Shown piece after piece: positions 9,815 through 22,400 of a stretch of DNA of 64,000 nt. The translations under genes were made by a program, and so were the position numbers. The stretch comes from Brachypterus glaber (lineage: Eukaryota; Arthropoda; Insecta; Coleoptera; Kateretidae). The notes beneath the pieces were generated by a model. It was not told the DNA's origin. It saw nothing but the letters and a program-made list of their open reading frames with translations, and made no database searches. The stretch lies in the NCBI GenBank assembly GCA_958510825.1, contig OY294046.1, positions 11,758,847 through 11,822,846 of the forward strand, given 5' to 3'. The first letter of the stretch is position 1, and the number at the start of each line of letters is the position of its first letter.

Positions 9815-11217
9815 ACATTTACAATATGCCCTAATACATGAATATCGTTTTGGTAAAAACATCGAGTGTTAATTTTTACAATGGTAGGAATGACATATAC
9901 ATACACTTGTAATTCACACCCATAGCTTAAAATAATGGTAAAAATGATTTCCTGGGTGTAAGTTTTGCACTCTGAATGGTAAATTTTATACTGAAGCTTG
10001 TTAAAAAGATTTGGATGTATGGTAAATTTAACACGTTTTTTATCCACCTCCTGTGGAAATGATAAGTATTTACTCTTTTGTGAGTGGGGTAAATACATAC
10101 CAGTTTGAGGGTAAAACGAATGTAAAATTTTATACTCAATTGCTTTCCCATTTTGAAAATTTTCAAAATTTCGGAAAGCCTTTTTTTGCGTATATCGATA
10201 TAAATCAATTTCAAGCAAAAAAAAATTGTCGCTCGGTCGGTCGATCGGTTAGTCGGTCGGTCGATCGGTTTGTCCGGGAAATCTTGTGGGCACGATAACT
10301 TAAGAACGCTTTAAGTTAGAGACTTGAAATTTGGCATACAGGTATTTTACTAAAAGTTCTCGCTCGGGATTGTTTTTGGTGAACATTGGGGTGCGGCAAA
10401 AATACATTTGTTTTTAGAAAAATTTGAAAATTGCTACATAGGGGTTTTTGAGGTTGCTAAAATTGAATCTGATAATAATTTTTTCTTAACTCCACCCGCA
10501 AGGGGGTGAGGGGGTAATTTTTGATTTTTTTTCAATATTTTCCTCAAAATTGGTATATAGGGGTTTTAGGGGTTGACAAATTTGAATCTGATAATAACTT
10601 TTTTCTAATTTCACCCTGAGGGGTGGGGGGTAGTTTTTGTGAAAATTGGTATATTGAGGTTTTTTGAAGTTTCTGAAAGTGAATCTGATATTAAAAAAAA
10701 TCTAGCTTCCCCCCAAAGGGGCTGGGGGTAGTTTTCGTTAAAATTGGTGTATTGGGGTTTTTTAGGTTGCTGAAAGTGAATCTGACAATAAAAAAATTAT
10801 TACTCCATCCCTTGAGGGGCAGGGGGTAGTTTTCTTGAAAAATTATATATTGGGGTTTTTGAGGTTGCTAAAACTGATACTTATAATAACTTTTTTTTTG
10901 AATTTGGGGGTAGTTTTTGTGAAAATTGATATATTTTTAAGGTTGCTAAAATTAAATCTAATAATAAAAAATCTACTTTAGAGGTGTAAAATGGGAAAGC
11001 TCTTTTACTGGGCAGTGTATTTTTTATTGTGTACTTATAAGGGAAATTTTTATTTTATTGGCAGCAGTATTCTCGTGTTTAATGAAAATTTATTAGCAAA
11101 TTTATTTATTATTTAATTCTCTTGTTAAAATACTTCAATTATTACTCGTTAAGTACTTGGTGGTCATAAAACTGACCCTCTGCAACTATTTTATTCTTAG
11201 CAGGCCGCTGCTTCATA
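9815..11217. other. Gene-free stretch with simple repeats and a diverged tandem array
   Basis: Holds a GGTCGGTCGATCGGT tract at 10230-10270, the tandem array at 10430-10985, and otherwise unassigned AT-rich DNA. No coding similarity was seen. Confidence 0.55.
10430..10985 (+). repeat. Tandem minisatellite, about six diverged units of 80-110 bp
   Basis: Each unit carries AAATTGGTATATTGGGGTTT, GGTTGCTGAAA, GAATCTGATAATAA and GGGGGTAGTTTT in the same order (starts near 10430, 10548, 10644, 10742, 10842, 10925). Divergence is substantial and unit length falls towards the right. Confidence 0.75.
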
Positions 11218-11721
11218 GGGAGCGTTCAAGTATTACGTAACGCGCTAGGGAGGAGGGGGGTGGGGGGGTCTCGAAAACGTTACGCCGCGTTACAGAGGGG
11301 GGGTGGGTGTCAGTAAAAATGTTACGTAACACTTAAAAAATTATAAACTTATATAATGTTTATTGGATCATGTTTTTAACAATGATCTAGGCTTAAAGAG
11401 ACGGATTCCTTGCAAATTTTTTTGCACACAACGTGGTTAACAGTTAACTAAATCCTCTAAACAAAAACAATTAGAGATAGAAAACCATAGCCAATAACAG
11501 GTTTTCGGTTAACCGGTTTCGGAAATTACATCAGACCGGTTTTGGGTTAAAACACGGAAGCAATAACCGGTTAAAGACCGGTTTAAACCATAAAGCAAAT
11601 TTTGTAAAATGTTACGTAGCAAATAGGGGGGGGGGTCTCGAAAATGTTACGCCGCGTTACATTGGGGGGGGGGGGGTCAAAATGGCCAAATTTTGCGTTA
11701 CGTTATACTTGAACGCTCCCA
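11218..11721. mobile_element. Element with GGGAGCGTTCAAGTATTACG ends
   Basis: The left end GGGAGCGTTCAAGTATTACG and the right end ending TACTTGAACGCTCCC are inverted, flanked by ATA on both sides. Both subterminal parts contain G-rich GGGGGGTGGG tracts beside GTTACGCCGCGTTAC. Related ends or fragments occur near 19568, 25855-25965, 42495, 47575-47700 and 57935-57972, making this one of the commonest families here. The centre includes ACCGGTTTTGGGTTAA-type repeats (11505-11590). Confidence 0.7.
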
Positions 11722-12064
11722 TACGAAAACTACGGCGTTTCAAAAAAATCCCGACTTTTGAAACAAAAAAAGCCGGCTTGCTTAAAAACAGTTCCTTGGT
11801 ATAATAAGGTTTCAACTTAAAATGGAACCATTTCGATTAAGGTTTATTAACCTTAATCGATTTGGTATAGAGGTAGGGGTCCTCCGAAGCATTTTTTTGG
11901 AGGGGGGGTGGAACGAATATTTCCCAACTTAAAATATAAAAAATGCTTTAACCTGATGACTAAAAAAAAGGTCCTCACCTTTGAAAAAATTCCCAACTGT
12001 ACTCCAATTTTCCCAACTCTAAAAACAAGATTTACTCCTGACGGAATTTAGTGACCAATTTCCC

Positions 12065-12065
<1 letters not shown>

Positions 12066-12101
<36 letters not shown>

Positions 12102-12106
12102 TTATT
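12066..12106. repeat. (ATTT)n microsatellite
   Basis: About nine consecutive TTTA tetranucleotides, interrupted only at the right edge. Confidence 0.9.
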
Positions 12107-12407
12107 ATATATACGGGAGTACCCCATTACACGTAAAGTTGAGAAATTATATACCCTTTAATTTACCCAAATATCCAGCAATTTCCGAAATCTGACACTC
12201 AATTTTCCCAACTGAACAGTGGATTTTCCCAGCTCGAGCGTGAATGGGGGGTGGCGCCCCTAACTTTTTTGTTTTGGGTGGATTACTTTTAAAAACAATG
12301 GGAATCTTCCTCTTATCGTGTCCACAAAAATCGTGACACCGGACGGACGGACGGACTTTTTCAAAGTTGCTTATTATACTATTCACATCGCCTGCGCTAG
12401 AATAGTA

Positions 12408-13215
12408 GAGGAAGTCGGGGTTAACTGGGCCACAGGGTTAACTGGTCCACCCGGATTTTATCAACTTTTTTTATCAGTATTGGCGCCTTAGGGCAAATTC
12501 CAGTGATATTTAGTTAGTAGTATTGTTTAAAGTATTATGACGCACCGTGTTGTCCACGTGCAAGTTATAGTAAAGAAAGTTCTTTTTTTTCGATGAAAAG
12601 TAGGTATTTACCTCAACTTTTATTTTTTAATTATAACTTTATTATCAATAGGAGGATCTAGACTAATATTTTACCGAATATACTGAGTATTTTGTTAATT
12701 ATATGCATAATTGCCGCCTTCTAATATCTTATTAAGTATAAAACTTTTATGATTTCAGTCAGTGGTGTCACTCAGGGTTTACTGGACCACTTATGTCAAT
12801 ATTAATTAGTTCGGGGTTAACTGGTCCATGTCCAGTTAACCCCGGAGCAGTTAAACCTGAGACATATCTAATATTTAACATATTATGTTGTCTATTTTTA
12901 TGTTAGAATTAAATTTTATTTGATTTCAAATCTTTTTTATTCACAATAATTAAAATACAAAACATTTTTGTTAGTGGACCAGTTAACCCTGAGTAGTGGT
13001 CCAGTTAACCCTGCCCTATGGGATTAACTGGTCCAGCAGGGTTAACTGGTTTATCGTTAATAACTTTTTTTATATAAATAATATTTGTCTGAAGTAATAA
13101 TATGTTCTAACTATAGTATTAATCTACCTTTTGCTATAGAAAATATTTATTTTTTTTACAGGATTTTCAAAAACTCGTTATGAAAAAAAGCGGCCCAGTT
13201 AACCCCGACTTCACC
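12408..13215. mobile_element. TA-flanked non-autonomous element with GGGTTAACTGGTCC arrays, copy 1
   Basis: The inverted ends begin GAGGAAGTCGGGGTTAACTG and end CAGTTAACCCCGACTTCACC, with TA on each outer side (12406-12407, 13216-13217). GGGTTAACTGGTCC or its complement recurs at the left end, around 12770-12850 and around 12970-13050. The 808-bp unit is matched by an 814-bp copy in the opposite orientation at 35807-36620. TA duplication suggests a Tc1/mariner-type transposase acting in trans. Confidence 0.88.
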
Positions 13216-15507
13216 TATTAAATATTATATTCAGCGCGTAAGCGCTTTAAGAGCTGGTTTAATAGTATTATACGGTATGTAGTTAGGAATTTCCCGAATT
13301 GGCCGAAAATCGTCCTAGACAAAAAAATCTTGGATGTAAATTTGTTTCATAAAAAAATAAGCTTTTTTTAATGTCCGTCCGTCCGTCTGTCCGTCCGATG
13401 TCACGATTTTTGACACGACAACTCAAGAACGAATAATCCGATCGACTGGAAAACTTCACGTAAAATCAAGTTCTACAAGAGGGATCTCCCTATTAATTTT
13501 GAGAGTTATCCCCCCAAAAACAAAAAAGTTATGGGGGTCCAACTTTTTAAAAAATCGAAAAAGCTGAAAGAAAACTCCGATTAACGTAACCTTTTCAGGA
13601 AAAGTTAGGTTAATCCTTATAATAAAAGTAACTTAATTAATTCTACCAATTTTAAAAGTAATCCCCCCAAAAATAATATAGTTATGGGGGACTATGACAA
13701 TTTTTTCATTTTTTAAAAAAGTTTGTCATTAAAAATTTTGCAAAAAAATTTACGCCTAAAATGAAGCAATGTAGTGAATTTTCTTAAAAGGGCACAGCTC
13801 CGCCACTTTGAAGGAAAACATTCTGATTTTTTTTGAGGTTAGCAATTTACTATCCCTTTATACCGCTTCGTGTTAAAAAGTTTTAAATAAAAAATTCTTG
13901 GAAGTTAAAAAAATAAAAAAGGTAAAAATTGAAAAATTTTGAAAAAAAATAGGGATGATACTCTTACCGCAATAAACAAATTTAAGGGGCGAGACCTCCA
14001 AATTTTTTAATTTGAAATTTTGGTATACCAGGTGTTCAGAAAAGTGGTTCACCCCCCTTAACAGGCAATTTTTTTTATATGAGATTCAAGTATCCAGTTT
14101 TATAATTTGGAACTTTTTAATTAAATTAAAATAAGAAAATTTTATTGCCACAGGCGAAAATTTTTATGAAATCGAAGATTTATTATGAGTATAGACAAAT
14201 TTCCAGGGGGGGCGGGCCCCCCTGTTACGATCCCAGGGGGGGCCATGGCCCCTCGGCCCCCCGGAGTCGGCGCCTATGGTGGTATCTTAGATTTTATAGG
14301 GGCTCTAAATAACAATTATTATTTTATTAATATAGAAGGGTGGTATTTAAAACAAAATTGCGGGTTGTTATGAGTTGGTTTTGAATATATTAATCAATTT
14401 TCTTTTGGGTACAATTTAACGTAAGTTTTTGGAAAATTTTCTGGTTAAATTTAAAATGAAATGTGCTTTTATATTCTTTAGTAAAATAGGGAAGTGCTAT
14501 TTAAAAAATTAGTTGGAGGTGGTTCCAAGAGGTTGGGTTAATAAGGGGTAGTTTTGCATATGTCAGTAAATTCTACTTTGACTCTAATTTTATTTTATTT
14601 TTTTTTTAAGTTTTTTATATTTTTAAATAACGGAGAGTCTAAAACCTGGTGGGACATTATTATTACTAAATAATAATTGTTATTGGAAGCCCCTTAAAAG
14701 AATAAGGCACTATTTATATTACATGGTTTAATTCAAAATGAAATGTAATTTAATTTTCTTAGATAAAAATGGGGGTGGGAGGTGATCAAATAACGGAGAT
14801 ATAACTTGTCAAGAACCTGGTTGGTGGAACACCCGGTATCGTAAACGAATGGACTGTTTTGAAATTTTTTTGGATGGAGTGGTTAGGTACCACGAAATCC
14901 AAGATATCGAGGGTAAACCGAGTATGTTAGCGTGAAATATCAGAGATATTTTCTAAAAAACACATTTTTTCAAAAACGGCTCTAACGATTTTTAAAATTT
15001 TGGTCTTATTTTTTTAATTAGAGCTCATATAACAAATTACAAAAAGAAAAAAATGGAAGTTGCCATGTCATTTAAAAGTTCTTCTAGAACAGCGTGCATA
15101 ATGTGTCCCAATTTGCAGACCCATAATTAAGATGTATATGAAGTGTTAAAATATTTATGTTGCATCGAAAATCTCGAATATTAATTAATAAATGCGTTAA
15201 TTCGTTTTGGTCCCCCCCGCCAAACCATCATAGATAAATAGATCTGCTGGTACATGGAAAATTGCTAGTCCCAGTCCCTGAATCAGGGCAACCGGGAGTC
15301 GAGGGCTACAGAGCCCATTTAAGGTGATTTTTTTTTTAAATTTTAAGTGATTTGTGTTTGTGTGATTTTTCTTTTTTTTTTTCGTGACAGTGAATATTTT
15401 GTTAACGTAAAAATTAAAATGTGTTTGTGACAAAAATATTGCTGCCAACAAAATAAAACTTTTCCATAATATAGTTCTGTGGCTTGGTTCTAAAAGAGCC
15501 AGATCTA
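13216..15507. other. Gene-free repeat-rich stretch
   Basis: Contains a GTCCGTCCGTCTGTCCGTCC tract (13374-13397) followed by a conserved AACTCAAGAACG motif of a dispersed family, repeat blocks shared with 6590-6790, and a local GC-rich patch at 14200-14275 (GGGGGGGCGGGCCCCCC). No gene was recognised. Confidence 0.5.
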
Positions 15508-16051
15508 CAGCCTGTTCCAGAACTCGCGTACAGAAATTTGAGGGTATATTAAAAACCCTCTGGAAAATATGAAAAAAATTTCAAAAAAAATCCATCTTCA
15601 ATACTAATTAAAATAGAAGCTATTTAATCTGACCAATCCTGTTGCTGATGTTAAATTACCTACAAATTAGTTTGTCCCTACTTATTAGTAACTATGGTTG
15701 CATTTTAATTGTTGACGCGTGCATTTTTTGAGACTTTCAACTTTAGAATCTTTTTAGGTTATTATATTTTGACAAAACCGACAGAGGCTGTCAAATATTC
15801 TATTTTTATTTATGTCACATTAATCACCATGTCAACCTACAGAATATGTACCTGCAATAATTAAATTAGCTGCCATAGCTACAAATTCAACTTTTAAAGG
15901 TAATTTAACATCAGCAACAGTATTGGTCCACTTAAAGCGTTCTTATTTTAGAATTGAACGAAGATGGATTTTTTTTGAAATTTTTTTTATATTTTCCAGA
16001 GGGTTTTTAATATACCCTCAAATTTTTGTACGCTAGTTCTGGAACAGGCTG
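15508..16051. mobile_element. 544-bp TA-flanked foldback MITE (CAGCCTGTTCC ends)
   Basis: CAGCCTGTTCCAGAACTCGC at the left is inverted as GTTCTGGAACAGGCTG at the right. The arms are about 95 bp, including GAGGGTATATTAAAAACCCTC. TA lies outside each end (15506-15507, 16052-16053). The flanks (TTGGTTCTAAAAGAGCC and GGCCCTTTTAGAACCAAACCA) are themselves inverted, so this MITE may be nested in an older element starting near the CTGCCAACAAAA motif at 15443. Confidence 0.85.
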
Positions 16052-18079
16052 TATATAACCTAAAAAAGCCTAGGTCAGTGCTTGTGAGCTTGTGAGATAA
16101 ATGTAGACTTTAAGCGACAAGGGCCGACGCGTGTTTTCAATAAACATTTCTGTTAAACTGCTAAAACGGCAAATGTATCCGTGTATCCGTTCAAAAATTT
16201 TGACACTGGCCCTTTTAGAACCAAACCACGTAGTTCATTTTAACAAACAAAACAAAAATAAAGGAAAACAATATTGAAAAAATAAAAAAAATGTATAAAA
16301 TATAAATTGCTACAAACAAAATAAAACTTTTCCAACAACAAAAAATATAACGGAAAAAATAATTTAAAAAAAAGTACATAAAATATAATTTTTCAGAAAA
16401 AAAAAATAAACAAAACATTAAAAAAAAAAAAATAAAAAATGTTTAAAAAATGTAAATTTTTGGATTTTTATAACAGCATTTTTTGCCATGGACTAATATT
16501 AAGCGAGCTAACATAAAAATACGTTTTTGCCCCCTTACCACACTCTGGTTGGTTTTTAACAAAAATAATCCCATCCGAGAATGAGAAAAAAAAAAAAGTA
16601 AAATTAAAGACTTTATCTCAAAACGTTCTTGAGTTCAATATTTAAACCTAAAGTTTCTACTACGAAGTAGAGGGCCATCCAATAATTACCTCACGCACTA
16701 AGGAATGGGTTAGCTCTAGCGTGGGATACGAACCCAGCACAAAGTCACGCTATTTTTTAATTTAATGTAAAGAAATTTTTGCAGGGATGCCGGCAAGCGT
16801 AATGTGGGAAGAGGGGGCCAAAAATGATAAAAATAACGTGACTTTGGTAGTGGTTTGGTAGTTAATATAAACATAAACTTTAGCATATTATTCTTGTAGT
16901 TCATCAACACTGTAATTACTAGATTAAAATGGCCTAAATATCTATTAAGAATTTAACTGTTCTTAAAATACACATTTAAATTAAATTTTAAAATAATCAG
17001 GGTCGGGTTGAAGGATTTTTTTTTTGAAAATGCCGAATAAAAATGTGTATACGACCTTACTTGGGGTCCCTAAGAGGTTATATATTAAAACATGGTCGTA
17101 TCTAAGGCACATGCATAAGGGTGGGCCACTGCTGAAAAAAAGGTGACGACAAAAAGACGGTATAGTTAAATTAAAATCGAAAGCAAGTTGCAAAACAACT
17201 TTACACTACGATATTTTAAGAACGCTTTGGAACAATTTGGAACAAATATTTTCTAAGTAGTAAAAAAAAATTGTTTCAAATTTTAAGTCTCTATGTCGAA
17301 GCGTTCTTGAAATATCGTAGTGTAAAGTTGTTTTGCAACTTGCTTACGACTTTAATTTGACTATAATAGTCAGCCCTTCAATAACTAAACTAACAAGATT
17401 TTTTTTAAGCATTCTGTTAAAATTATAATTTTTTACTTTTTTATTTTTTAAAAGTTTCCATTCTCAAATAAAAAAAAAATACCCGCCAAAATTTTAGAAA
17501 ATGATTTTAAACAGCTTTTATTAACGGATCTGACTAAAAACTAGCCGAAAAAAAGCAAAAGATTTTTCGAATGGACCCCCCCAAACCCCCCTTATGCCCG
17601 CCCCTGAAAATGGTTGCATAATATATTAATAGCGGCTGCCAACTATAAATCAATCAATTAATTAATTAAATTGTGACTTATTTGATATTATCTGACCAAT
17701 CGCTAATAACACAGGTCTGCAAATTTTTTGATAAAATTGCCCCATTGTGATGCATCATTATGATCATGTCAGGTCTTTGAGACAACAAAAACAAATAATT
17801 TTTGAGCATTTTGGGATCAAAATTATTTTTTAACAGTTAGGACCCTTAAAAATCATTTTGAATTTTCTACAAAAACATTTTTAATTTTGTCATAGGACTA
17901 TTAGTTTCCGAGAAAAAATTATATAAAGAATTTACCAACAGACCAGAAAGGATATTCCTTTCAGCTTGTTTTTAAATTAAATTTATATAAGTTAATGAAT
18001 TTAAAAGTAGAAGAAACCTCTGCGAAATTACATGTAATAAAAACGTTTAAATTATTTTTCTTGTTCTTTATGTATTATA
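16052..18079. other. Gene-free stretch
   Basis: Mostly AT-rich sequence with A-rich tracts (16250-16440), one clear hairpin at 17161-17368 and a fragment of the dispersed AACGTTCTTGAG family near 16620. No coding similarity was seen. Confidence 0.5.
17161..17368. repeat. Foldback element with about 66-bp arms
   Basis: 17161-17226 (including AGTTGCAAAACAACTTTACA and CTACGATATT) pairs with 17297-17368 in inverted orientation around a loop of about 70 bases. Confidence 0.78.
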
Positions 18080-18812
18080 CAGCGCGGTCCAAAAGTCACC
18101 CCCCTCCTCTTAACTTTTGAACCAGTTGAGATATCGACTTCAAATTTGGAACTTTTAAATAAGACAACTTAAACTATCTTTTAGCATATATAATATATAC
18201 TATATATTATATATATATATACTTTCAGCTTTTAAAATGTGGGCAGGGGGGCATGGGGGCACATTTTTTTAAATGGAAAGGGGGGTCGTGTAATACATCA
18301 TTTTAAAGCTTATAAAATTCTCCATTTAACTCCATATTTTTAAATAAAAAAAAAATTGGGTTTAAAATGGGGTTGAAAATAGGTATTAATGTCAAATTTC
18401 CTCTAAAAAAAAACAAATAATTTTTTAAAAATGCCTAATTTCATCATAAAAAATGTTAATTATACTTTTAAACTAATTTTAGTTGACATAAATAAAAATT
18501 TATAAAAAAAAAACTTGAAAAATCGAATGTTTTAGCACAAAAAAATTGAAAAATCAAAACCTTAAAAAACATTTTTAAAAAATTTAAAAATGTTAGTTTG
18601 AATAGAGAATTTTATAAGCTTTATCACACGACCCCCCTTTCCATTGAAAAAAAATGTCCCCCCATGCCCCCCTGCCCACATTTTAAGAGCTGAAAATATC
18701 AAATATATAAAAGATAGTTTAAGTTGTCTTATTTAAGAGTTCTAAATTTGAAGTCGATATCTCAACTCGTTCAAAAGTTAAAAGGGGGGGGGGTGACTTT
18801 TGGACAGCAGTG
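18080..18812. mobile_element. 733-bp TA-flanked foldback MITE (GTCCAAAAGTCACCCCCC ends)
   Basis: The left end CAGCGCGGTCCAAAAGTC is inverted at the right as GACTTTTGGACAGCAGTG, each flanked by TA. The arms contain TTAACTTTTGAAC and GATATCGACTTCAAATTTGG and a second inner inverted pair around GGGGGGCATGGGGG. Related elements are at 46012-46595 and, by its ends, at about 57149-58075. Confidence 0.85.
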
Positions 18813-18817
18813 TATAT

Positions 18818-19191
18818 TGATTTTAATCTTGCTTTTAAGAACCCAGTGAAAAAACTCAAAATTATAGAGCCAGCGTTTCGCCCCTTATTGTTGGAGCTTC
18901 TTCAAGGCAAACTTATATAATAATAATTAAATATAAAAACTAGTGTAAATGGTAAAAATATTAATAAATTAAATTTACATTAAAAAAAAATTATGACAGA
19001 ATATATATATATTTTTTTAATTTTTTAATGTAAATTTAATTTATTAATATTTTTACCATTTACACTAGTTTTTATATTTAATTATTATTATATAAATTTG
19101 CCCTGAAGAAGCCCCAACAATAAGGGGCGAAACGTTGGCTCTATAATTTTGAGTTTTTTCACTGTGTTCTTAAAAGCAAAATTAAAATCAA
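18818..19191. repeat. Long palindrome directly upstream of the collagen start exon
   Basis: Arms of about 170 bp (18818-18990 and 19015-19191) are strongly complementary, including AGCGTTTCGCCCCTTATTGT and TAAATATAAAAACTAGTGTA in inverted copies. The right arm ends 27 bp before the splice acceptor preceding the collagen ATG. A transcript across it would fold into a long hairpin. It abuts the MITE ending at 18812. Confidence 0.88.
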
Positions 19192-19219
19192 CATGTAGTA
19201 AAAACGTAATTTTTGCAGA

Positions 19220-19430
19220 ATGAATTACAATAGACTGTTTTGGGTGGCGTTAATCGCAGTCACCTTTTTGGGAACTACTGCAGAAGCCCGTGTAGGAAGA
19301 AAAAATAAACATAAACGACAGAAACAAGCTGACCAACCAAACAACGTTCAAAATCAACAAGCTGCAGCTGATTACGAATATAATGCCGGTAATGAGTATG
19401 AATATTATGACGAAGATGATGACAAAAGGT
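19220..19430 (+). CDS. Collagen exon 1: signal peptide and acidic Tyr-rich segment
   Basis: Starts [18 protein letters not shown], a clear signal peptide with likely cleavage after TAEA. A basic KHKR cluster follows (possible proprotein-convertase site), then [18 protein letters not shown], tyrosines among acidic residues that suit tyrosine sulfation. The exon ends one base into a codon before GTAAGT. Confidence 0.85.
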
Positions 19431-22400
19431 GTAAGTATCCTTAAAAATCCAATCCAATCCAAAACTTATGTATTTTAAATCAAACTCTAAAAATTAATTT
19501 TTCTTTGATCTAAATAAAAAATACACTGAAAAAAAAAATTAATTAAAAACCGCAAGCAATACCTAGGGGACGTTCAAGTATTACGTAAGCAAATTGTGGC
19601 AAAAGCATACACTTAAGGGGTCTTTCTACCTTAGAAATTATAAAAATAATCTTTTTTTAAACTTTTTTTATATAGAAAGAAAAAAGATATCATTGTGAAA
19701 TTTTGTATACAATATATTTATTATATAGAAAATATACAACATCCTACCAACATTTTGGTCTGTAAAAACAAGGAATAATAAACAATAACTAAATTAATAG
19801 GATAATATAAAATAAGTATATAAAAGTAACTAAAAAATCATACCTATAGGTATGTTTATATTCAAAGAATACAAATAAAATTTCTTTAGATTTTTACAGT
19901 TCCATATTCTGAACATAATTTTTTTTTTTGAAAAAAAACATCAAAAAGCGGTGGTCGCCTTGATGGATCGACTGAAAAAAAAAACAAAACGGGATATTAT
20001 TCAATTAAAGTCCCTATGGCGACCACTGTTTTTTGATGTTTTTTTTTCAAAAAAAAATTATGGCCAGAAATTTTCTTTCTATATAAAAAGTTTAAAAAAA
20101 GATTAGTTTTATAATTTCTAAGGTAGAAAGACCCCTTAATATCCCGGTAGAAAGATCCCTTAATATCCCGGTTCTCGCTGTAGATTTCCTGTTTTGGCTT
20201 TCCCCCCTAATAAGGGGAGTATATGAAGTTGCCCCCTAACTTAATACTGCTGCCAACAAAAGAAACCTTTCCTCTATAATAGTTCATATACATTTTTTTC
20301 TTTTTCGAAAAAAAGATTTTTTTTTTGAAGTACAGCATAAAAATTTTAATAATACTTATTTGCGCCCCTAGTAGAGGTAAGTGAATTTTTCTGTGCGAGG
20401 TCGTATTTTGTGGACCGAAGTGGAGCTGAGGTCCATAAACACGACCGAAGACAGAAAAAAACTTATCTACGAGTAGCGCATTACGTTTTTCTCACTACCA
20501 AGGAGTTAAAATCAAATTTTATTAATAATATTTTTGAATCACTTCATACAATTAAGAATAGTAGTCTTGTGTCTAGGTGACCCCCCTAGGTAAGTGTTGG
20601 ACACTTCGTGTCCTTTAGCGGTAAATCGCTTTTTCTGTCTAGTTACGGTTTTGTTTGTATTTATTTAATCTATGGCTAAGTGTGCTCGATATAGTACTTT
20701 CCATTACTGCCGGCTTTTTGATTAATTAATCTCAACTTACCTAGTTAGTGATGAGAATTTTTTTTAACCATTTGCCATTTTCCGTAAATTAAAAAAAAAA
20801 TAAAAGGTTTCATACGAGGTTTCAAATATGTTTTGAAAAATTTTGATATCCTTTACATCCTAAAATATCTAAGCCCAAAACAGTAAAACTTTTCAAATGA
20901 ACAACTGTTATTTAACCTCGCATTTAACTTTATTTGTTTTCCAGCGTCCACTACACAATCAAATACAACACCTCAACCACCGGATGAAAGACCAACCGAA
21001 GAGGAAACGGTAGTAGTACACGTTCAACCAGACGATGAACTACCCACTCCGGAACCTACAGGAAACATAAATGTGGTAGTGGAACCCAGTCAATCTCCGG
21101 ATTTTAGGTACTCTAATTTTCCAGAAATTCTCAAGAAAACAACGAATGCATAGACTTACTTGACTATAATTTTGTACACTAAGAAACTGTTTCAGAAATC
21201 AAACAAAAAAAAAACATACTACTGCCAACAAAAGAATACTTTTCCCTTACCTAGTTCACACAGAAGATTTTCAGGTTCCTTTTTTATAAAAAATTTTTTT
21301 TTATTTCTTTATTCAAAAAACATCTTTCTTCCAAAACCGAAAAATTTGCATTTTATTTTTGAAAAAAATAATTGTTTTTACCCTTTTGACGCCACCGAGA
21401 TTTAAAAAAAATACCGGCCGAAAACTTTGGATTTGTTCCTATTATCCAAATTTGTCTGTATTTCAAAGCGTTCTCGCTGAAATTAATTTTTCCGAAAACA
21501 CAGACAGACCGTCCGACAGACTGCCAAACCGATAGACACCGACCGACATACAGACAGATTTTTTTTTTCCTAGAAATCACCGTTTTGCACATAAAACTCC
21601 GACAATTGTAATAAACAATATAAACTTTTCATCTTTTTTTACTGACGCAAGACTTTCCGGGGAAAGTAAAAGCAGTTGAATGGACATGTGCCAGTAGCAC
21701 ATGCGAAAAATTGATTTTAACCCCCAACCCCAATTAAAAAAAACTGCATACATGGTTGAATAGAGAAATACAAGACTTTTAAAATGATTTAGGTACCCAC
21801 ACAAAAAAGTTTTGGACAAAAAACTGATAACCCCCCCCCCCCGTTTCGCACACCCTTGGTTAAAACAAGCACATAAAAATAACATACGAAGATGGTCCTT
21901 ATTAGGATTAGTTTATGTAAAAAACCTTGTTGCTATATCTCAAAGGGTTCCTGAGTTATTAAATTAAACACCGATTTTTTTTAGCCACTTTCAGAGAGGC
22001 GTAGCTCCATTACAACGTATTTTTAGGAACTTTTTGTCATATTTTCTGATGTAGAATCACCCCTTAAATTTTCGGACCCTATTTCAATTACACCTTATGG
22101 TTATGGTTATGGTTATTAGGGTGGAGGGTAGCTATCTACACGCACTTAGGCCACTTAGCTGGGCCTTTAACCTCTCAGCCATCCAATTCTTTGAATATAT
22201 CTAAGAAGATGTCAGGGAGTGATGCTGCTTATACCGGCCATGTCGAGCCAGTACTCGTCTAGCATGGACCCTCTTATTAAGGCTAACTCTGGACAGTGAC
22301 ATAACACATGTTCCATTGTTTCCTCTTCCATGTAGCATCCTCTACAGATGGGGCCGACTGGCTTCCCCATGAGGTTAAGATGCTTATTTAGTTTGCAGTG

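Noticed and set aside
9745..10218. 157-codon minus-strand open frame
   Set aside because: Overlaps the end of the AACGTT-array element, has AT-driven composition and no recognisable domain.
14200..14275. GC-rich patch considered as a CpG-island promoter
   Set aside because: It is a short G/C homopolymer-like repeat with few CpGs and no gene nearby.
16700..16760. GGGTTCGTATCCCACGC on the minus strand, resembling a tRNA T-arm/B box
   Set aside because: No acceptor stem, anticodon arm or A box could be found at the right spacing; at most a degraded SINE head.
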